Shown: positions 1-9,183, numbered from the stretch's first letter. The stretch is 64,000 nucleotides of DNA from Mycobacteriaceae bacterium (GCA_028726465.1 JAQYQB010000017.1:1-64000); one strand, 5' to 3'. Notes: generated by a model not told the origin, from the sequence alone. Numbers and translations are program-made.

Positions 1-1
1 C

Positions 2-328
2 CTGGCCAGCGGGGAGCTGCGCCGGCACACCGGGCGCGTGCGGCGCGACTACCGGCGCCGCCGCGATCTGGTGGTCTCCGCGCTCGGCCCGGCCGTGCGC
101 CCCATCAGCGGCGGCCTGCACGCCGTGGTCATCTGCACCCGCCCTGCCCGCGAGGTCGTGGCCGCGGCCGCCGAGCGCGGCCTCGCGGTGACCGCCCTGA
201 CCGACTACTGGGGCGGCACGGCGGCCGACAACGGCATCGTCATCGGCTTCGGGCACTTGAGCGACGCTGAGCTTGCTTCTGCCCTACATGTTTTTCAGGA
301 GATTCTCGGTCAATCCCCCGCACATTAG
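2..328 (+). CDS. MocR/PdxR-type transcriptional regulator, C-terminal end (cut by window edge)
   Basis: The reading frame is open from base 2, so only the last ~108 residues are present; the DNA-binding domain lies outside. The stretch HTGRVRRDYRRRRDLVV matches the end of the aminotransferase-like (fold type I PLP) domain of GntR/MocR regulators, where a similar H-x-R-R-M-R-x-x-Y-x-x-R-R segment is usual. These proteins bind PLP or an amino-acid adduct and control vitamin B6 or amino-acid genes, but which target applies cannot be told from a fragment. It ends 22 bases before the convergent slipin gene. An ATG at 38 is internal and is not a believable start. Confidence 0.7.
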   Translation: MASGELRRHTGRVRRDYRRRRDLVVSALGPAVRPISGGLHAVVICTRPAREVVAAAAERGLAVTALTDYWGGTAADNGIVIGFGHLSDAELASALHVFQEILGQSPAH

Positions 329-350
329 CTCCGCGATGCCCCGCCCACCG

Positions 351-1160
351 TTACTTGGGCTGGCTTTGGTGGGCGTCTTTGAACCCCTTGGAAAAGGTCC
401 CCAGACTCTCCATGAAGCCGCCCATGATGTCGATGGGCAGAGGGAAGACGATCGTCGAATTCTGATCCGCCCCGAGCTCCAGCACGGTCTGCAGGTAACG
501 CAGTTGGAGGGCAGCTGGGGCCTTCCCCAACTCGTCAGCAGCTTCCCGCAGCTCCCGGGAGGACTGCAATTCGCCGTGGGCGGAAATCACCTTGGCACGG
601 CGTTCACGCTCTGCCTCGGCCTCGCGCGCCAAGGCCCGCTGCATCAGTTCTGGGATTTCGACGTCCTTGATCTCCACGATGCGAGTTACCACGCCCCAAC
701 GCTTGGTCTGTCCATTGATGATGTTGGCCAAGTCTTCATTGAGTTCCTTGCGGTGCGCCAGCAGGTCATCGAGATCCGCTCGGCCCAAGAGAGTACGCAG
801 CGTAGTCTGCGCGATCTGGGAGGTCGCCACAGCGTAGTTCTCGACTTCGAGCACCGCCTTTACTGAGTCGGTCACCTCGAACATGACCACCGCATTTACC
901 CGGACGGAGACGTTGTCCTTGGTAATGATTTCCTGCGGCGGGATGGTTAAAGTCACGACCCTCTGGTCCACGCGCTCCAGCTTGTCGATGCCCGGCCACA
1001 GGAAGTGCAGCCCAGGCTCCATCAGCGGCCGCAAGTGCCCGAAGCGGAAAGTCACGCCGCGTTCGTACTGCTTGATGACCTTGAGCGAGTAAGCGGCGAA
1101 TGCCACAAGCAAGGCTATAACGATGCCAATGACAACCGGCCAGAATACAAAAGCAGACAT
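351..1160 (-). CDS. Slipin / stomatin-like SPFH-domain membrane protein
   Basis: 269 aa. One N-terminal membrane helix (about residues 5-27) is followed directly by the SPFH/band-7 domain: KQYERGVTFRFGHL, GLHFLWPGID, VDQRVVTLTIPPQEIITKDN and the YAVATSQIAQTTLR segment are typical of slipins. A charged helix (AREAEAERERRAKVI) gives the oligomerisation region. Slipins scaffold membrane microdomains and often neighbour an NfeD protease-like protein, but no nfeD is present here. Its ATG shares one base with the upstream stop (TAATG), so it is translationally coupled to the four-cysteine membrane protein behind norB. A role in assembly or protection of the nitric oxide reductase is an inference from position only. 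Confidence 0.85.
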   Translation of the reverse strand: MSAFVFWPVVIGIVIALLVAFAAYSLKVIKQYERGVTFRFGHLRPLMEPGLHFLWPGIDKLERVDQRVVTLTIPPQEIITKDNVSVRVNAVVMFEVTDSVKAVLEVENYAVATSQIAQTTLRTLLGRADLDDLLAHRKELNEDLANIINGQTKRWGVVTRIVEIKDVEIPELMQRALAREAEAERERRAKVISAHGELQSSRELREAADELGKAPAALQLRYLQTVLELGADQNSTIVFPLPIDIMGGFMESLGTFSKGFKDAHQSQPK

Positions 1161-1819
1161 TAGGTAGTTTCCCTTTCCATGTCGGACTTCTTGCGGCCCG
1201 AAGCGAATTTCGACTTTCCGTACTTCGACCTATACCTGTCGATCTGTGCGGCCAGCTCAGCTTCACGGTTATCAAGCTCAGGCACGACGATCTTGGGCGC
1301 GTTAGACGGGGTCCACCACAAATGCCGGGACAGCGGGTACACGCCAAGTGCGGAAATAATCAGCACGGTAGCCAAGATGATTAACACCTCAGACAGCGAA
1401 TGGTTGGTAATCAAGGAGCACAGCGGTAGTAGGTAGCCCATGGCAGCGACAGCTAGAGCAATCCCGCGGTGGAAACGCCCCGCGTCAGAATGCGGCCACG
1501 GGTCTAGCTGGCGGGTGACCTCGCGGCCGTGGTGCGACACCGTGCAGGAATCCTTGACCGGACAGGTATTGCAGACGGTCGGGTTTCCCCGGTACCGCAT
1601 AACGCGGTTTTCGGGATCGAAGCTCGACGGCCACAGCCACTGATCCTCGGGGCACTGCCAGGCGTCGTGTTCCTCCAGGTAACGAAAGGTTCCCGCCCGG
1701 TTCGCCATCGTGCGGTTCGACGTTTGCTTCGCCATGCCGTCAAAGGCCCAAGCAATGGCCACGAGGAAAAGCCCATAGACCACTGCTAGAAGGGTGAAAA
1801 TGCCAGGAGCTTCCATCAC
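1160..1819 (-). CDS. Membrane protein with four-cysteine motif, behind norB
   Basis: 219 aa, function not recognised. It has a membrane helix at about residues 7-27 and two more at about 119-163. Between them sits a soluble segment with four cysteines, C56, C83, C86 and C92 (Q-C-P-E, then C-N-T-C-P-V-K-D-S-C), followed by SHHGRE; this looks like a metal or iron-sulfur site. The tail is basic (RKKSDMERE). It starts 9 bases after the norB stop and overlaps the slipin start by one base, so the three genes form one operon. An electron-transfer or maturation job for the reductase is conceivable, not shown. Confidence 0.65.
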   Translation of the reverse strand: MMEAPGIFTLLAVVYGLFLVAIAWAFDGMAKQTSNRTMANRAGTFRYLEEHDAWQCPEDQWLWPSSFDPENRVMRYRGNPTVCNTCPVKDSCTVSHHGREVTRQLDPWPHSDAGRFHRGIALAVAAMGYLLPLCSLITNHSLSEVLIILATVLIISALGVYPLSRHLWWTPSNAPKIVVPELDNREAELAAQIDRYRSKYGKSKFASGRKKSDMERETT

Positions 1820-1828
1820 TTCCCTGCC

Positions 1829-4474
1829 CTAGTTCTTTGTGTCATCGGAGGGGTCGGAGTCTTGGACCGAATCGGACCGGTAGGTACCGCCCCACTTCGA
1901 GTTGTACTTTCCGCCCCAGTTGGTCTTCGATTCAAAGCCAGGGGACCACGGGCCTGTCGGTGCAGAATCACCGCGGCCGGAATCCGGAGATTCTTCTTCG
2001 ACAAACGCACCGCGCTCGTCGATATAGCCATAACGTCGACCGGCCACACGCCCACCGTTGTTCCCGGCACGGCGGGAATCAACACGCGCCTTGCCACCGG
2101 ATACCAACCCGACCGACGAAGAGGCTCCCGGCGCGTGGGAGGCGTCGTACTCTTCCTCCTCAGCAGTGACGATACTGAAGAGCGGATCGGCAGGATGCTC
2201 ATCGACGGTCGGAATGTGCTTGTTGTACAGCACGCCCCGAAGCGCCGCGATCAAGAGCGGAATGATCCCGACGAGGAACAGGACGTCGCCAGGCATACGC
2301 AGCCACTCCATGATGGCGTTGCCAGGTTCGGTGATATAGCCCAGGGAACGAGCTTCCACGTAGCCAGATGCCACGGACTCATAGAGCTGGAGGATGCCTA
2401 GCGGCAGCAAGGAAATCACTACCATCCACAGCAACCCGAGGTTCTGCAGCCAGAAGGCCCAGGCCATCCCCTTTTCCGACCACTTGTCCGGTGGCGTCAG
2501 ATAGCGCAGCGCGAAAACGGATAGTCCGACAGCCAAGAAGCCGTACACACCCATCATGGCGCCGTGGGCGTGGTTAGCGGTCAGGGCGGTGCCGATCTCG
2601 TAGTAGGACACGATCGGCAGGTTGACCAGGAACCCGAAGATACCGGCGCCGAGGAAGTTCCAGAAGCCCACGGCGACGAGGAACATAACGGCCCAGCGGT
2701 GCGGGAACGGGCGCTCACCGGAAGCGCGCTGGCGAGAGCCGAGCTGCATAAAGGTCCACGCCTCAACGGTCAGCAGGGTCAGCGGCACAACCTCAGCTGC
2801 CGAGAAGAAGGCCCCCAGCGCCATGTGCTCGACCGGCGTGCCGGAGAAGTACAGGTGGTGCATCGTACCTAGCACGCCGCCGGTGGAATAGAGGATCACG
2901 TCGAGGAAAATGATGCCCAACGCAATCTTTTCGCGGATCACGCCCAGTAGGACGAAGACGTAGGCGACCATGACCGTCGTGAATAGTTCCAGGAAGTCTT
3001 CCACCCACAGGTGAACGACCCAGAAGCGCCAGAATTCCGCTACCGAAATATGCGTTTCCGAACCCGCCAGGTTACCCACTGCGTAAAACGCTGGGATGGC
3101 AATTCCCGCGTAGAAGAACAACCACGGCATGTTGGATTTGTGCTCAGTTTTCAGCCGGCTGCGCAGTTGCCGGAAGATGATCCCGATCCACACGAACATG
3201 CCGATGGTGAGCAGGATTTGGAAGAACCGCGGCAGGTCAAGGAACTCCCACTGCTGAGCGAACAGAGTTCCTTCTTCGATGTAGCCCATCGTAGAAAGCC
3301 ACTCAAACGCCATGGACCCAAAGACGACGAACGCGATTGCCCCCAGCAGGAACCAGACCAACCAGTGCTGTCCTTTCGGCTCTTTCTTGCCGACGAATGA
3401 CGACAAGAAGATGCCGGCAGCAAGCAGTCCCCCGGCCGTCCAGAGCAGCGACAACTGCAGGTGCCACGTGCGGGACACGTTGTACGGGAGCAATTCCTGC
3501 AAAGGGATTCCAAAGAAGCCCGTGAGCTCTGTTCGGTAGTGCTGCGACGCTGCGCCCAACAAGGCCTGGATAAGGAACAGTACCGCAATCACCAGGATGA
3601 ACCAGGCGACAATCTTTTGGGATTTGGTCAGCCCGACTTCCCCCGGCTGGGTGAAGTCGAGATTAGGCGTCTCCTCAGCGTGCCAGCCAATAGACTTCGA
3701 CCAGCGTCCGTAGATGGCGAAGATCAGGCCGGTACCACCGATCAGCGCGATCAAGGAAAGCACCGACCACACTACGAGGTCTGCGGTCGGGCCGTTGTCC
3801 ACGCGGGGTTCTGCCGGCCAGTTGTTGGTGTAGGAATAGTCTTGACCCGGGCGCTCCGCCGCCGAGGCCCAGGCGGTCCAGCCGAAGAAGCCGGTCAGGT
3901 TGTTGATGTCTTGCGGATCGGTAATGAATTCCGACGGCAAGCCCTTTTCGCTGGAAAGCGGACCAAAGTATTCGGCGTAATAATCCTTCGCGGCCTCAAA
4001 TGCCGCTATCTGGTTATCGGTCCACTCGAGAACCCCGGTTTCGGGGTCATAGCGGTTAGCGCGAAATTCTTCTTTTACGGCTTCCTCGGGAGTTGCTGCG
4101 TCATCGACGAACTCGGGAATTCCATTTTCGCCGTTGAGCTCCCGCGCCTTTTCCAACGACATACGCAGGTATTCAGCGGTGTAGTCCGGGCCGAGATAGG
4201 CACCATGCCCCATGACGGAGCCATATTGCTGTAGGCCACGTGCCTGATAGAGCGCCTGACCGTTGAGGATTTCATCTTTCGTGAGAATCGTTTCCCCCGA
4301 GGACTGGGAAACGATTTTGTCGGGAAGCGGCATCGAGGCTGTGTAGGTGCGATAAGCCAAGAAACCCATTACCAAGAATCCAAAAATCATCACCAGCGCG
4401 ACGCCTTGCACCCAGACGTTGCTCACTTTTAGGACAGGTCGACGACGATCGTCCGTGCCAACTGTAGAGGACAT
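1829..4474 (-). CDS. norB: Quinol-dependent nitric oxide reductase (qNOR)
   Basis: 881 aa. Reduces 2 NO to N2O with electrons from quinol in the cytoplasmic membrane. The N-terminal helix and periplasmic domain with GQALYQARGLQQYGSVMGHG correspond to the cytochrome c-like domain fused in qNOR; no CxxCH heme-c motif is present, as expected for the quinol type. The heme-copper oxidase core shows the ligand regions SRTWHLQLSL, HLWVEDFLELFTTV (FeB His/Glu), GTMHHLYFSG (FeB His pair) and TANHAHGAMMG (heme His). Family members end near 760 residues; here a hydrophilic tail of about 115 residues follows, with two NWGGKY / KWGGTY motifs. First gene of a three-gene unit. Denitrification genes beyond NOR are not in the window, so NO detoxification is the likely role. 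Confidence 0.95.
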   Translation of the reverse strand: MSSTVGTDDRRRPVLKVSNVWVQGVALVMIFGFLVMGFLAYRTYTASMPLPDKIVSQSSGETILTKDEILNGQALYQARGLQQYGSVMGHGAYLGPDYTAEYLRMSLEKARELNGENGIPEFVDDAATPEEAVKEEFRANRYDPETGVLEWTDNQIAAFEAAKDYYAEYFGPLSSEKGLPSEFITDPQDINNLTGFFGWTAWASAAERPGQDYSYTNNWPAEPRVDNGPTADLVVWSVLSLIALIGGTGLIFAIYGRWSKSIGWHAEETPNLDFTQPGEVGLTKSQKIVAWFILVIAVLFLIQALLGAASQHYRTELTGFFGIPLQELLPYNVSRTWHLQLSLLWTAGGLLAAGIFLSSFVGKKEPKGQHWLVWFLLGAIAFVVFGSMAFEWLSTMGYIEEGTLFAQQWEFLDLPRFFQILLTIGMFVWIGIIFRQLRSRLKTEHKSNMPWLFFYAGIAIPAFYAVGNLAGSETHISVAEFWRFWVVHLWVEDFLELFTTVMVAYVFVLLGVIREKIALGIIFLDVILYSTGGVLGTMHHLYFSGTPVEHMALGAFFSAAEVVPLTLLTVEAWTFMQLGSRQRASGERPFPHRWAVMFLVAVGFWNFLGAGIFGFLVNLPIVSYYEIGTALTANHAHGAMMGVYGFLAVGLSVFALRYLTPPDKWSEKGMAWAFWLQNLGLLWMVVISLLPLGILQLYESVASGYVEARSLGYITEPGNAIMEWLRMPGDVLFLVGIIPLLIAALRGVLYNKHIPTVDEHPADPLFSIVTAEEEEYDASHAPGASSSVGLVSGGKARVDSRRAGNNGGRVAGRRYGYIDERGAFVEEESPDSGRGDSAPTGPWSPGFESKTNWGGKYNSKWGGTYRSDSVQDSDPSDDTKN

Positions 4475-4832
4475 AATTTCCCGTCTTTTGTCGGATTACC
4501 CGCATTCCAGAACGACAGTTGTCTGGCTGCGACAAGGCGGCACTGTGCCGGAAACCTCCCTTCGATTATCTACGGGTTTTCCCGTTTTAAATAGACGAAA
4601 AAGTGTTTTCCCCACTCTTCGAGTCATTCAAAAGATTGAATAGCTAAGCCTTACCCCAGCCCGCAAACCCCCACGAAACAGCCCGGAAAAACCAACATTT
4701 TAGCACTATATTCACCCCTTTCATCCCTTCCACAAAACAACCGAACCCTACGCCCACCGCGGACTGTTATCTCGAACACACCACCGTCTTCGACGGGATA
4801 TTTAAACCGGTTTTTCCCGTAGTATTTGAAAT
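4475..4832. promoter_or_regulatory. Intergenic region between norB and a divergent small gene
   Basis: 358 bases with no credible gene. It is AT-richer than the window average and must hold the norB promoter on the minus strand. TTTTCCCGT occurs twice (near 4575 and 4812) and TTTCCCGT again just before norB (near 4478). I cannot assign these to a known NO regulator (NsrR, NorR or Fnr type). On the plus strand TAGTAT (4820-4825) lies 7 bases before the ATG at 4833 and could be a -10 element for a leaderless transcript. Confidence 0.4.
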
Positions 4833-5042
4833 ATGTCTTTCACGGAACACACAAAACGCAATTGGCTAATCACGCTATTTGCCGCCATTTTCCTAGCCGC
4901 CATCACGTCGATGATCTTCCTCAATAACCCCCACCAGACCGTCGTCGTCGCCATGGTCTTTCTTGCTGCGGCACTCATTTTCTTCGGCCTCATCCTCGGC
5001 GGCTGGTATCTCATCAGCGGTCGCAAGAAACGCCGCAAATAG
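4833..5042 (+). CDS. Small two-helix membrane protein, unknown function
   Basis: 69 aa. Two hydrophobic helices (about residues 10-28 and 36-60) are joined by a short NNPHQ loop; the C-terminus is strongly basic (SGRKKRRK), which would sit in the cytoplasm. No Shine-Dalgarno sequence is visible, but TAGTAT lies 7 bases upstream of the ATG, which fits a leaderless transcript as is common in corynebacteria. It is divergent from norB and just upstream of metY. Family not recognised. Confidence 0.6.
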   Translation: MSFTEHTKRNWLITLFAAIFLAAITSMIFLNNPHQTVVVAMVFLAAALIFFGLILGGWYLISGRKKRRK

Positions 5043-5143
5043 ACTGAAAGCCCACCCGCCAGGCGGCCACACTGAAGAAACCGACCGATTTGTCTATTTT
5101 TATTCCCGCTATTACCTGCACGTTTCCCGAAAGTCCTTCGTAA

Positions 5144-5159
5144 TAGACAGAGCGGTTTA
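5144..5159 (+). promoter_or_regulatory. Probable McbR operator before metY
   Basis: TAGAC-AGAGCG-GTTTA matches the C. glutamicum McbR consensus TAGAC-N6-GTCTA at 9 of 10 defined positions. It overlaps the likely metY -10 element (TAGTAC, 5158-5163), a position suited to repression. McbR represses sulfur-amino-acid genes in response to S-adenosylhomocysteine. A closely similar site precedes metQ in this window. Confidence 0.75.
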
Positions 5160-5173
5160 GTACGGTTTCTGGC

Positions 5174-6505
5174 ATGACGACGAAATACGACAACACCGAA
5201 TCCAACCCGAACTTCGCTAACTGGGACATCGCCACGCGTGCGCTGCACGTGGGCCAGGACCTGGACGGCAAGAACAACGCCCGGAACCTGCCGATTTACC
5301 AGACGACGTCCTACGTCTTCGACAACGCCGCGCACGCCGCGGCCCGCTTTGGCCTGTCCGATGCCGGCCCGATTTACTCCCGCCTGACCAACCCGACGCA
5401 GGACGCGCTGGAAAACCGCATCGCCTCCCTGGAGGGCGGCGTGGCGGCCGTGGCTTTCGCCTCCGGCCAGGCGGCCGAGACCGCCGCCATCCTGACGCTG
5501 GCCGGCGCCGGCGACCACATCGTGGCCTCCCCGCACCTCTACGGCGGCACCGCCACCCTGTTCACCGTGACCCTGCCGCGCCTGGGCATCGACTTCACCC
5601 TGGTGGACAACCCGGACGATCCGGAGTCCTGGAAGGCGGCCATCCAGCCGAACACCAAGGCTCTCTACGGCGAGACCTTCGGCAACCCGGCGGCCGACGT
5701 GCTGGACATCCCGGCGATTGCCGAGGTCGCCCACGCCGCCAACGTCCCGCTCATCGTGGACAACACCATCGCCACCGTCGCCCTGGTCCGCCCGCTGGCT
5801 CTGGGCGCGGACATCGTGGTCAACTCCACCACGAAGTTCTACACCGGCAACGGCTCCGCCCTGGGCGGCATCCTCGTCGACGGCGGCAAGTTCGACTGGA
5901 CCGTCGAACGCGACGGAAAGCCGGTCTTCCCCGGCTTCGTCACCCCGGATCCGGCCTACCACGGCCTCAAGTACGCGGACCTGGGCGTCCCGGCATTTGC
6001 CCTGAAGGCCCGCGCCGGCATCCTGCGCGACACCGGTGCGGCCATCTCCCCGTTCAACGCCTGGCTGACACTCAACGGCCTAGAGACCCTCACCCTGCGC
6101 ATCCGCCGCCACAACGAAAACGCCCAGGCTGTGGCCGAGTACCTGGAAGGCCACGACAAGGTCACCAAGGTCAACTACGCCGGCCTGGAGTCCTCCCCCT
6201 ACCGCAAGATCAAGGAAAAGCTGGGCCTGGAATACACCGGCTCGGTGCTCTCCTTCGACATCGAGGGCGGCAAGGACGAGGCGTGGACGTTCATCGACGC
6301 CCTGCGCCTGCACTCCAACCTGGCCAACATCGGCGACACCCGCTCCCTGGTGGTCCACCCGGCAACCACCACGCACTCCCAGTCCGACGAGGAGGGCCTG
6401 CGCGTGGCCGGCATTGCCCAGTCCACCATCCGACTCTCGGTGGGTATCGAGGATGTCAAGGACATCATCGCCGACCTCGAGCTGGGCTTCGCCGCGCTGG
6501 GCTAA
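5174..6505 (+). CDS. metY: O-acetylhomoserine sulfhydrylase
   Basis: 443 aa, a normal length. PLP enzyme of the Cys/Met metabolism family that makes homocysteine from O-acetylhomoserine and sulfide in the cytoplasm. Visible landmarks: ALHVGQDLD near the N-terminus, YSRLTNPTQDALENRIASLEGG, the FASGQAAETAAIL turn, VDNTIATVALVRPLALGADIV, and the PLP lysine in NSTTKFYTGNGSALGG. The C-terminus has THSQSDEEGLRVAGI and SVGIEDVKDIIADLE. The ATG lies 10 bases after a TAGTAC -10 element and no SD is seen, so the leader is very short. It precedes metX, which supplies its substrate, and is under a probable McbR box. Confidence 0.96.
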   Translation: MTTKYDNTESNPNFANWDIATRALHVGQDLDGKNNARNLPIYQTTSYVFDNAAHAAARFGLSDAGPIYSRLTNPTQDALENRIASLEGGVAAVAFASGQAAETAAILTLAGAGDHIVASPHLYGGTATLFTVTLPRLGIDFTLVDNPDDPESWKAAIQPNTKALYGETFGNPAADVLDIPAIAEVAHAANVPLIVDNTIATVALVRPLALGADIVVNSTTKFYTGNGSALGGILVDGGKFDWTVERDGKPVFPGFVTPDPAYHGLKYADLGVPAFALKARAGILRDTGAAISPFNAWLTLNGLETLTLRIRRHNENAQAVAEYLEGHDKVTKVNYAGLESSPYRKIKEKLGLEYTGSVLSFDIEGGKDEAWTFIDALRLHSNLANIGDTRSLVVHPATTTHSQSDEEGLRVAGIAQSTIRLSVGIEDVKDIIADLELGFAALG

Positions 6506-6510
6506 ACCCT

Positions 6511-6560
6511 GCTGCGCTGCACCGGGCTGCACCGGGCTGCACCGCACTGCACAGCGCAGC
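6511..6560 (+). other. Hairpin with tandem repeats between metY and metX
   Basis: GCTGCGCTG (6511-6519) and CAGCGCAGC (6552-6560) form a perfect 9-base inverted repeat. The 32-base loop carries two tandem copies of GGGCTGCACC and partial copies on either side. No T-run follows, so this is not a classical terminator; it might be an mRNA processing or stability element, or a partial terminator separating metY from metX. Confidence 0.55.
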
Positions 6561-6633
6561 CCAACCCCGCCCGACCCGCACTGGGTCTAAGCACTCGCCG
6601 CCGATTATCCCCACGCTCAGGAAGTAGTTGATT

Positions 6634-7785
6634 ATGTCCGAATTTCCCCGCCTCGCCCCGCCCGGTCGCCGCACCACCGTTCCGGTGGGAACGGTCACCA
6701 CGGAGGCCGGCGCGGAGATCCCGGACGTGGTAATCGCCTACCAGCGCTGGGGCAGCTTCCGCGGGGATCCGGCCGGCGTGAACAACGTGCTCATCGTCGA
6801 GCACGCCCTGACTGGTGATTCGGACGTGACGGACTGGTGGGGCGAGCTCATCGGCCCGGGCCGGGCGCTGGACACGGATCACTGGTGCGTTATCGCCACC
6901 AACGTCCTGGGCGGCTGCGGCGGCTCCACCGGCCCGTCCTCGCCGCACCCGGACGGCCGCGCCTGGGGCTCGCGCTTCCCGGCCGCGTCCATCCGCGACC
7001 AGGTCCAGGCCGAAAAGCTGCTGATCGATGCCCTGGGACTGAGCACCGTCCACGCCGTCATCGGCGGCTCCATGGGCGGGGCGCGGACTCTGGAGTGGTC
7101 GCTCATGTACCCGGCATCGCTCACCGCCGCCTGCGTCATCGCGGTCTCCGCGCGGGCCTCCGGGTGGCAGATCGGTATCCAGTCCGCGCAGATTTCCTCC
7201 ATCGAAAACGACCCGCAGTGGCACGGCGGCGACTACTACGAGCTGGGGGTAGCCCCGGAGGCCGGCCTGGCCGCCGCGCGCCGGATCGCGCACCTGACCT
7301 ACCGCGGTGAGCAAGAGATCGACGAGCGCTTCGGCACCACCGCCCAGCGCGGGGAGAACCCCCTGGGCGCCTACCGCGCCGGCGACCAGCGATTCGCGGT
7401 CAACTCCTACCTGGAATACCAGGGAAAGAAGCTGGTCGATCGCTTCGACGCCGGCTCCTACGTCGCGCTGACCGAATCCTTAAACCGCCACGACGTCGGC
7501 CGCGGCCGCGGGGGCTTAAACAAGGCCCTGGCCTCGTCGACCGTGCCGACGATGGTGGTCGGCGTCGACACCGACATCTTGTACCCCTATCACCAGCAGG
7601 AGCACCTCTCGCGCAACCTGGGCAACCTCCTGGCCATGGCCAAGGTCGTCTCCCCCGTCGGCCACGACGCCTTCTTGACCGAGACCCGCCAGATGGACCG
7701 TGTGCTGCGCAATTTCCTCACGCTGTCGGCCCCGGACGGCCTCGACCTGCCGGGCGGGCTGACCGATGGCGACTACGCCATCTAA
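6634..7785 (+). CDS. metX: Homoserine O-acetyltransferase
   Basis: 383 aa. Transfers acetyl from acetyl-CoA to L-homoserine, the first committed step of methionine synthesis. Alpha/beta-hydrolase fold with the family signatures VIVEHALTGDSDV, TNVLGGCGGSTGPSS and the nucleophile elbow IGGSMGGARTLEW; the acid appears in GVDTDILYP and the base in SPVGHDAFL. The start is placed at the ATG at 6634 because AGGAAG (6619-6624) sits 9 bases upstream; the TTG at 6628 would be too close. Lies behind metY in the same direction, 128 bases apart, with the repeat hairpin between. Confidence 0.95.
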   Translation: MSEFPRLAPPGRRTTVPVGTVTTEAGAEIPDVVIAYQRWGSFRGDPAGVNNVLIVEHALTGDSDVTDWWGELIGPGRALDTDHWCVIATNVLGGCGGSTGPSSPHPDGRAWGSRFPAASIRDQVQAEKLLIDALGLSTVHAVIGGSMGGARTLEWSLMYPASLTAACVIAVSARASGWQIGIQSAQISSIENDPQWHGGDYYELGVAPEAGLAAARRIAHLTYRGEQEIDERFGTTAQRGENPLGAYRAGDQRFAVNSYLEYQGKKLVDRFDAGSYVALTESLNRHDVGRGRGGLNKALASSTVPTMVVGVDTDILYPYHQQEHLSRNLGNLLAMAKVVSPVGHDAFLTETRQMDRVLRNFLTLSAPDGLDLPGGLTDGDYAI

Positions 7786-7794
7786 CTGAAACCG

Positions 7795-8172
7795 CTAGCT
7801 GCCCAGCGCGTCCACGGAGACGGCCAAGAAGACTAGCGCGGCCCCCACCACCGCGCTGAAAATGCAGTCGAAGCGGCGCGAGCGCACCGAAAAGACCCCG
7901 ACCCGGCGGGAGTCGCAGGTCGCGCGCACGACCACCAGCCAGAGCATCGCCGCCCCTAAGGCAAACGCCGCCCGGCGCCAGTGCTCCAGCAGGGCAAAGA
8001 CCCCGGAGAGCACCACCACGGCGACGAAGGCCCCGATCATCGCCCACTGCACCTTGGCCGGCAGCTTGGACGGCGCCACGTGCCGGTCGTGGGGATTATC
8101 CAGCGAGGTCTTGTCCAGCCCGGCGACTGGGCGCGCGGACGCGGCCTGCGCCTTATTAATCGGCGAGGCCAT
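7795..8172 (-). CDS. DUF3017-type small membrane protein
   Basis: About 125 aa from the ATG at 8172. A hydrophilic N-terminus ([19 protein letters not shown]) is followed by three hydrophobic segments ([55 protein letters not shown]). A small protein of this kind follows folD in many actinobacteria (DUF3017). The start overlaps the folD 3' end by 17 bases, which indicates coupling; an in-frame start at 8196 lies deeper in folD. No biochemical function is known to me. Confidence 0.75.
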   Translation of the reverse strand: MASPINKAQAASARPVAGLDKTSLDNPHDRHVAPSKLPAKVQWAMIGAFVAVVVLSGVFALLEHWRRAAFALGAAMLWLVVVRATCDSRRVGVFSVRSRRFDCIFSAVVGAALVFLAVSVDALGS

Positions 8173-9016
8173 GAGCCTTTTCTGCCCGCTCGACAATATT
8201 GCGCACCAGGAACGCGCGGGTCAGCGGGCCCACCCCACCCGGGTTCGGGGAGACGAATCCGGCCTTATCCCAGACGTCGTCAGCAACGTCGCCAGCCAGC
8301 TTGCCATCCACGCGGGAAACCCCCACGTCCAGGATGGCCGCGCCTTCCTTAATCATGTCCGCGGTCAGCACGTGGGCCTTGCCGGCTGCGGCGATGACAA
8401 CGTCCGCCGCGCGGGTCTCCGCCGCCAGGTTCTTCGTGCCGGTGTGACACAGGGTCACGGTGGAGTTCTCGCTGCGGCGGGTCAGCAGCAGGCCGATGGG
8501 CCGGCCGACGGTCACACCGCGGCCGATGACCACGGTCTTGGCCCCGTCGAGCTCCACCCCGAAGCGGCGCAGCAGGTGGATGCAGCCGTTCGGCGTGCAC
8601 GGCAGCGGCGCGTCCTCATTGAGCACCAGCTTGCCCAGGTTCACCGGGTGCAGGCCGTCGGCGTCCTTGTCCGGGTCGATGCGCTCGAGGATGCGGTTTT
8701 CGTCCAGGTGCTTCGGCAGCGGCAGCTGCACGATGTAGCCGGTGCAGGCCGGGTCCTCGTTCAGCTCATCGATGACCGCTTCCAGGTCCTCCTGGCTGAT
8801 ATCGGCCGGCAGATCCTTGCGGATGGAATTAATCCCCAGCTGTTCGCAGTCGCGGTGCTTCATCTTCACATAGGACTGGGAGCCGGGATCCTCACCGACC
8901 AGCACGGTGGCCAGGCCCGGAGTAATCCCCTTCTCCTTGAGCGCAGCCACACGCTGCTTGAGGTCTTCAAAAATCTCGTCGCGGTACAGTTTGCCGTCTA
9001 GTTTGGTTGCAGCCAT
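8156..9016 (-). CDS. folD: Bifunctional methylenetetrahydrofolate dehydrogenase / cyclohydrolase
   Basis: 286 aa, full length. Interconverts 5,10-methylene-THF, methenyl-THF and 10-formyl-THF with NADP in the cytoplasm. Family motifs: [20 protein letters not shown] with the active-site lysine, [30 protein letters not shown], the nucleotide-binding [17 protein letters not shown], and [17 protein letters not shown] at the end. One-carbon units from this enzyme feed methionine and purine synthesis, in keeping with metXY, guaA and guaB in the window. Overlaps the DUF3017 gene at its 3' end. Confidence 0.96.
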   Translation of the reverse strand: MAATKLDGKLYRDEIFEDLKQRVAALKEKGITPGLATVLVGEDPGSQSYVKMKHRDCEQLGINSIRKDLPADISQEDLEAVIDELNEDPACTGYIVQLPLPKHLDENRILERIDPDKDADGLHPVNLGKLVLNEDAPLPCTPNGCIHLLRRFGVELDGAKTVVIGRGVTVGRPIGLLLTRRSENSTVTLCHTGTKNLAAETRAADVVIAAAGKAHVLTADMIKEGAAILDVGVSRVDGKLAGDVADDVWDKAGFVSPNPGGVGPLTRAFLVRNIVERAEKAHGLAD

Positions 9017-9154
9017 GGCTTATATCCTAGTGGCAGGCGTAAGCCAAGACCCAGCAACAACCCCAAAGCAGCTCAAAACCGTCACTGTTTCTTGCGTAGG
9101 CACCGACCCCAGGGCCTCATTGTGACTTTTCTCTACTGGAAAACGCTGAATTCT

Positions 9155-9183
9155 TATGTAAACTATTGGTTGCTCCGACCAAT
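9155..9183 (+). promoter_or_regulatory. Possible promoter with inverted repeat at the start site
   Basis: TAAACT (9159-9164) is a fair -10 element. Directly downstream ATTGGT (9165-9170) and ACCAAT (9178-9183) form a perfect inverted repeat with a 7-base spacer, covering the expected transcription start. It could be an operator or a 5' hairpin of the toxin-like gene starting at 9254. Confidence 0.35.
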
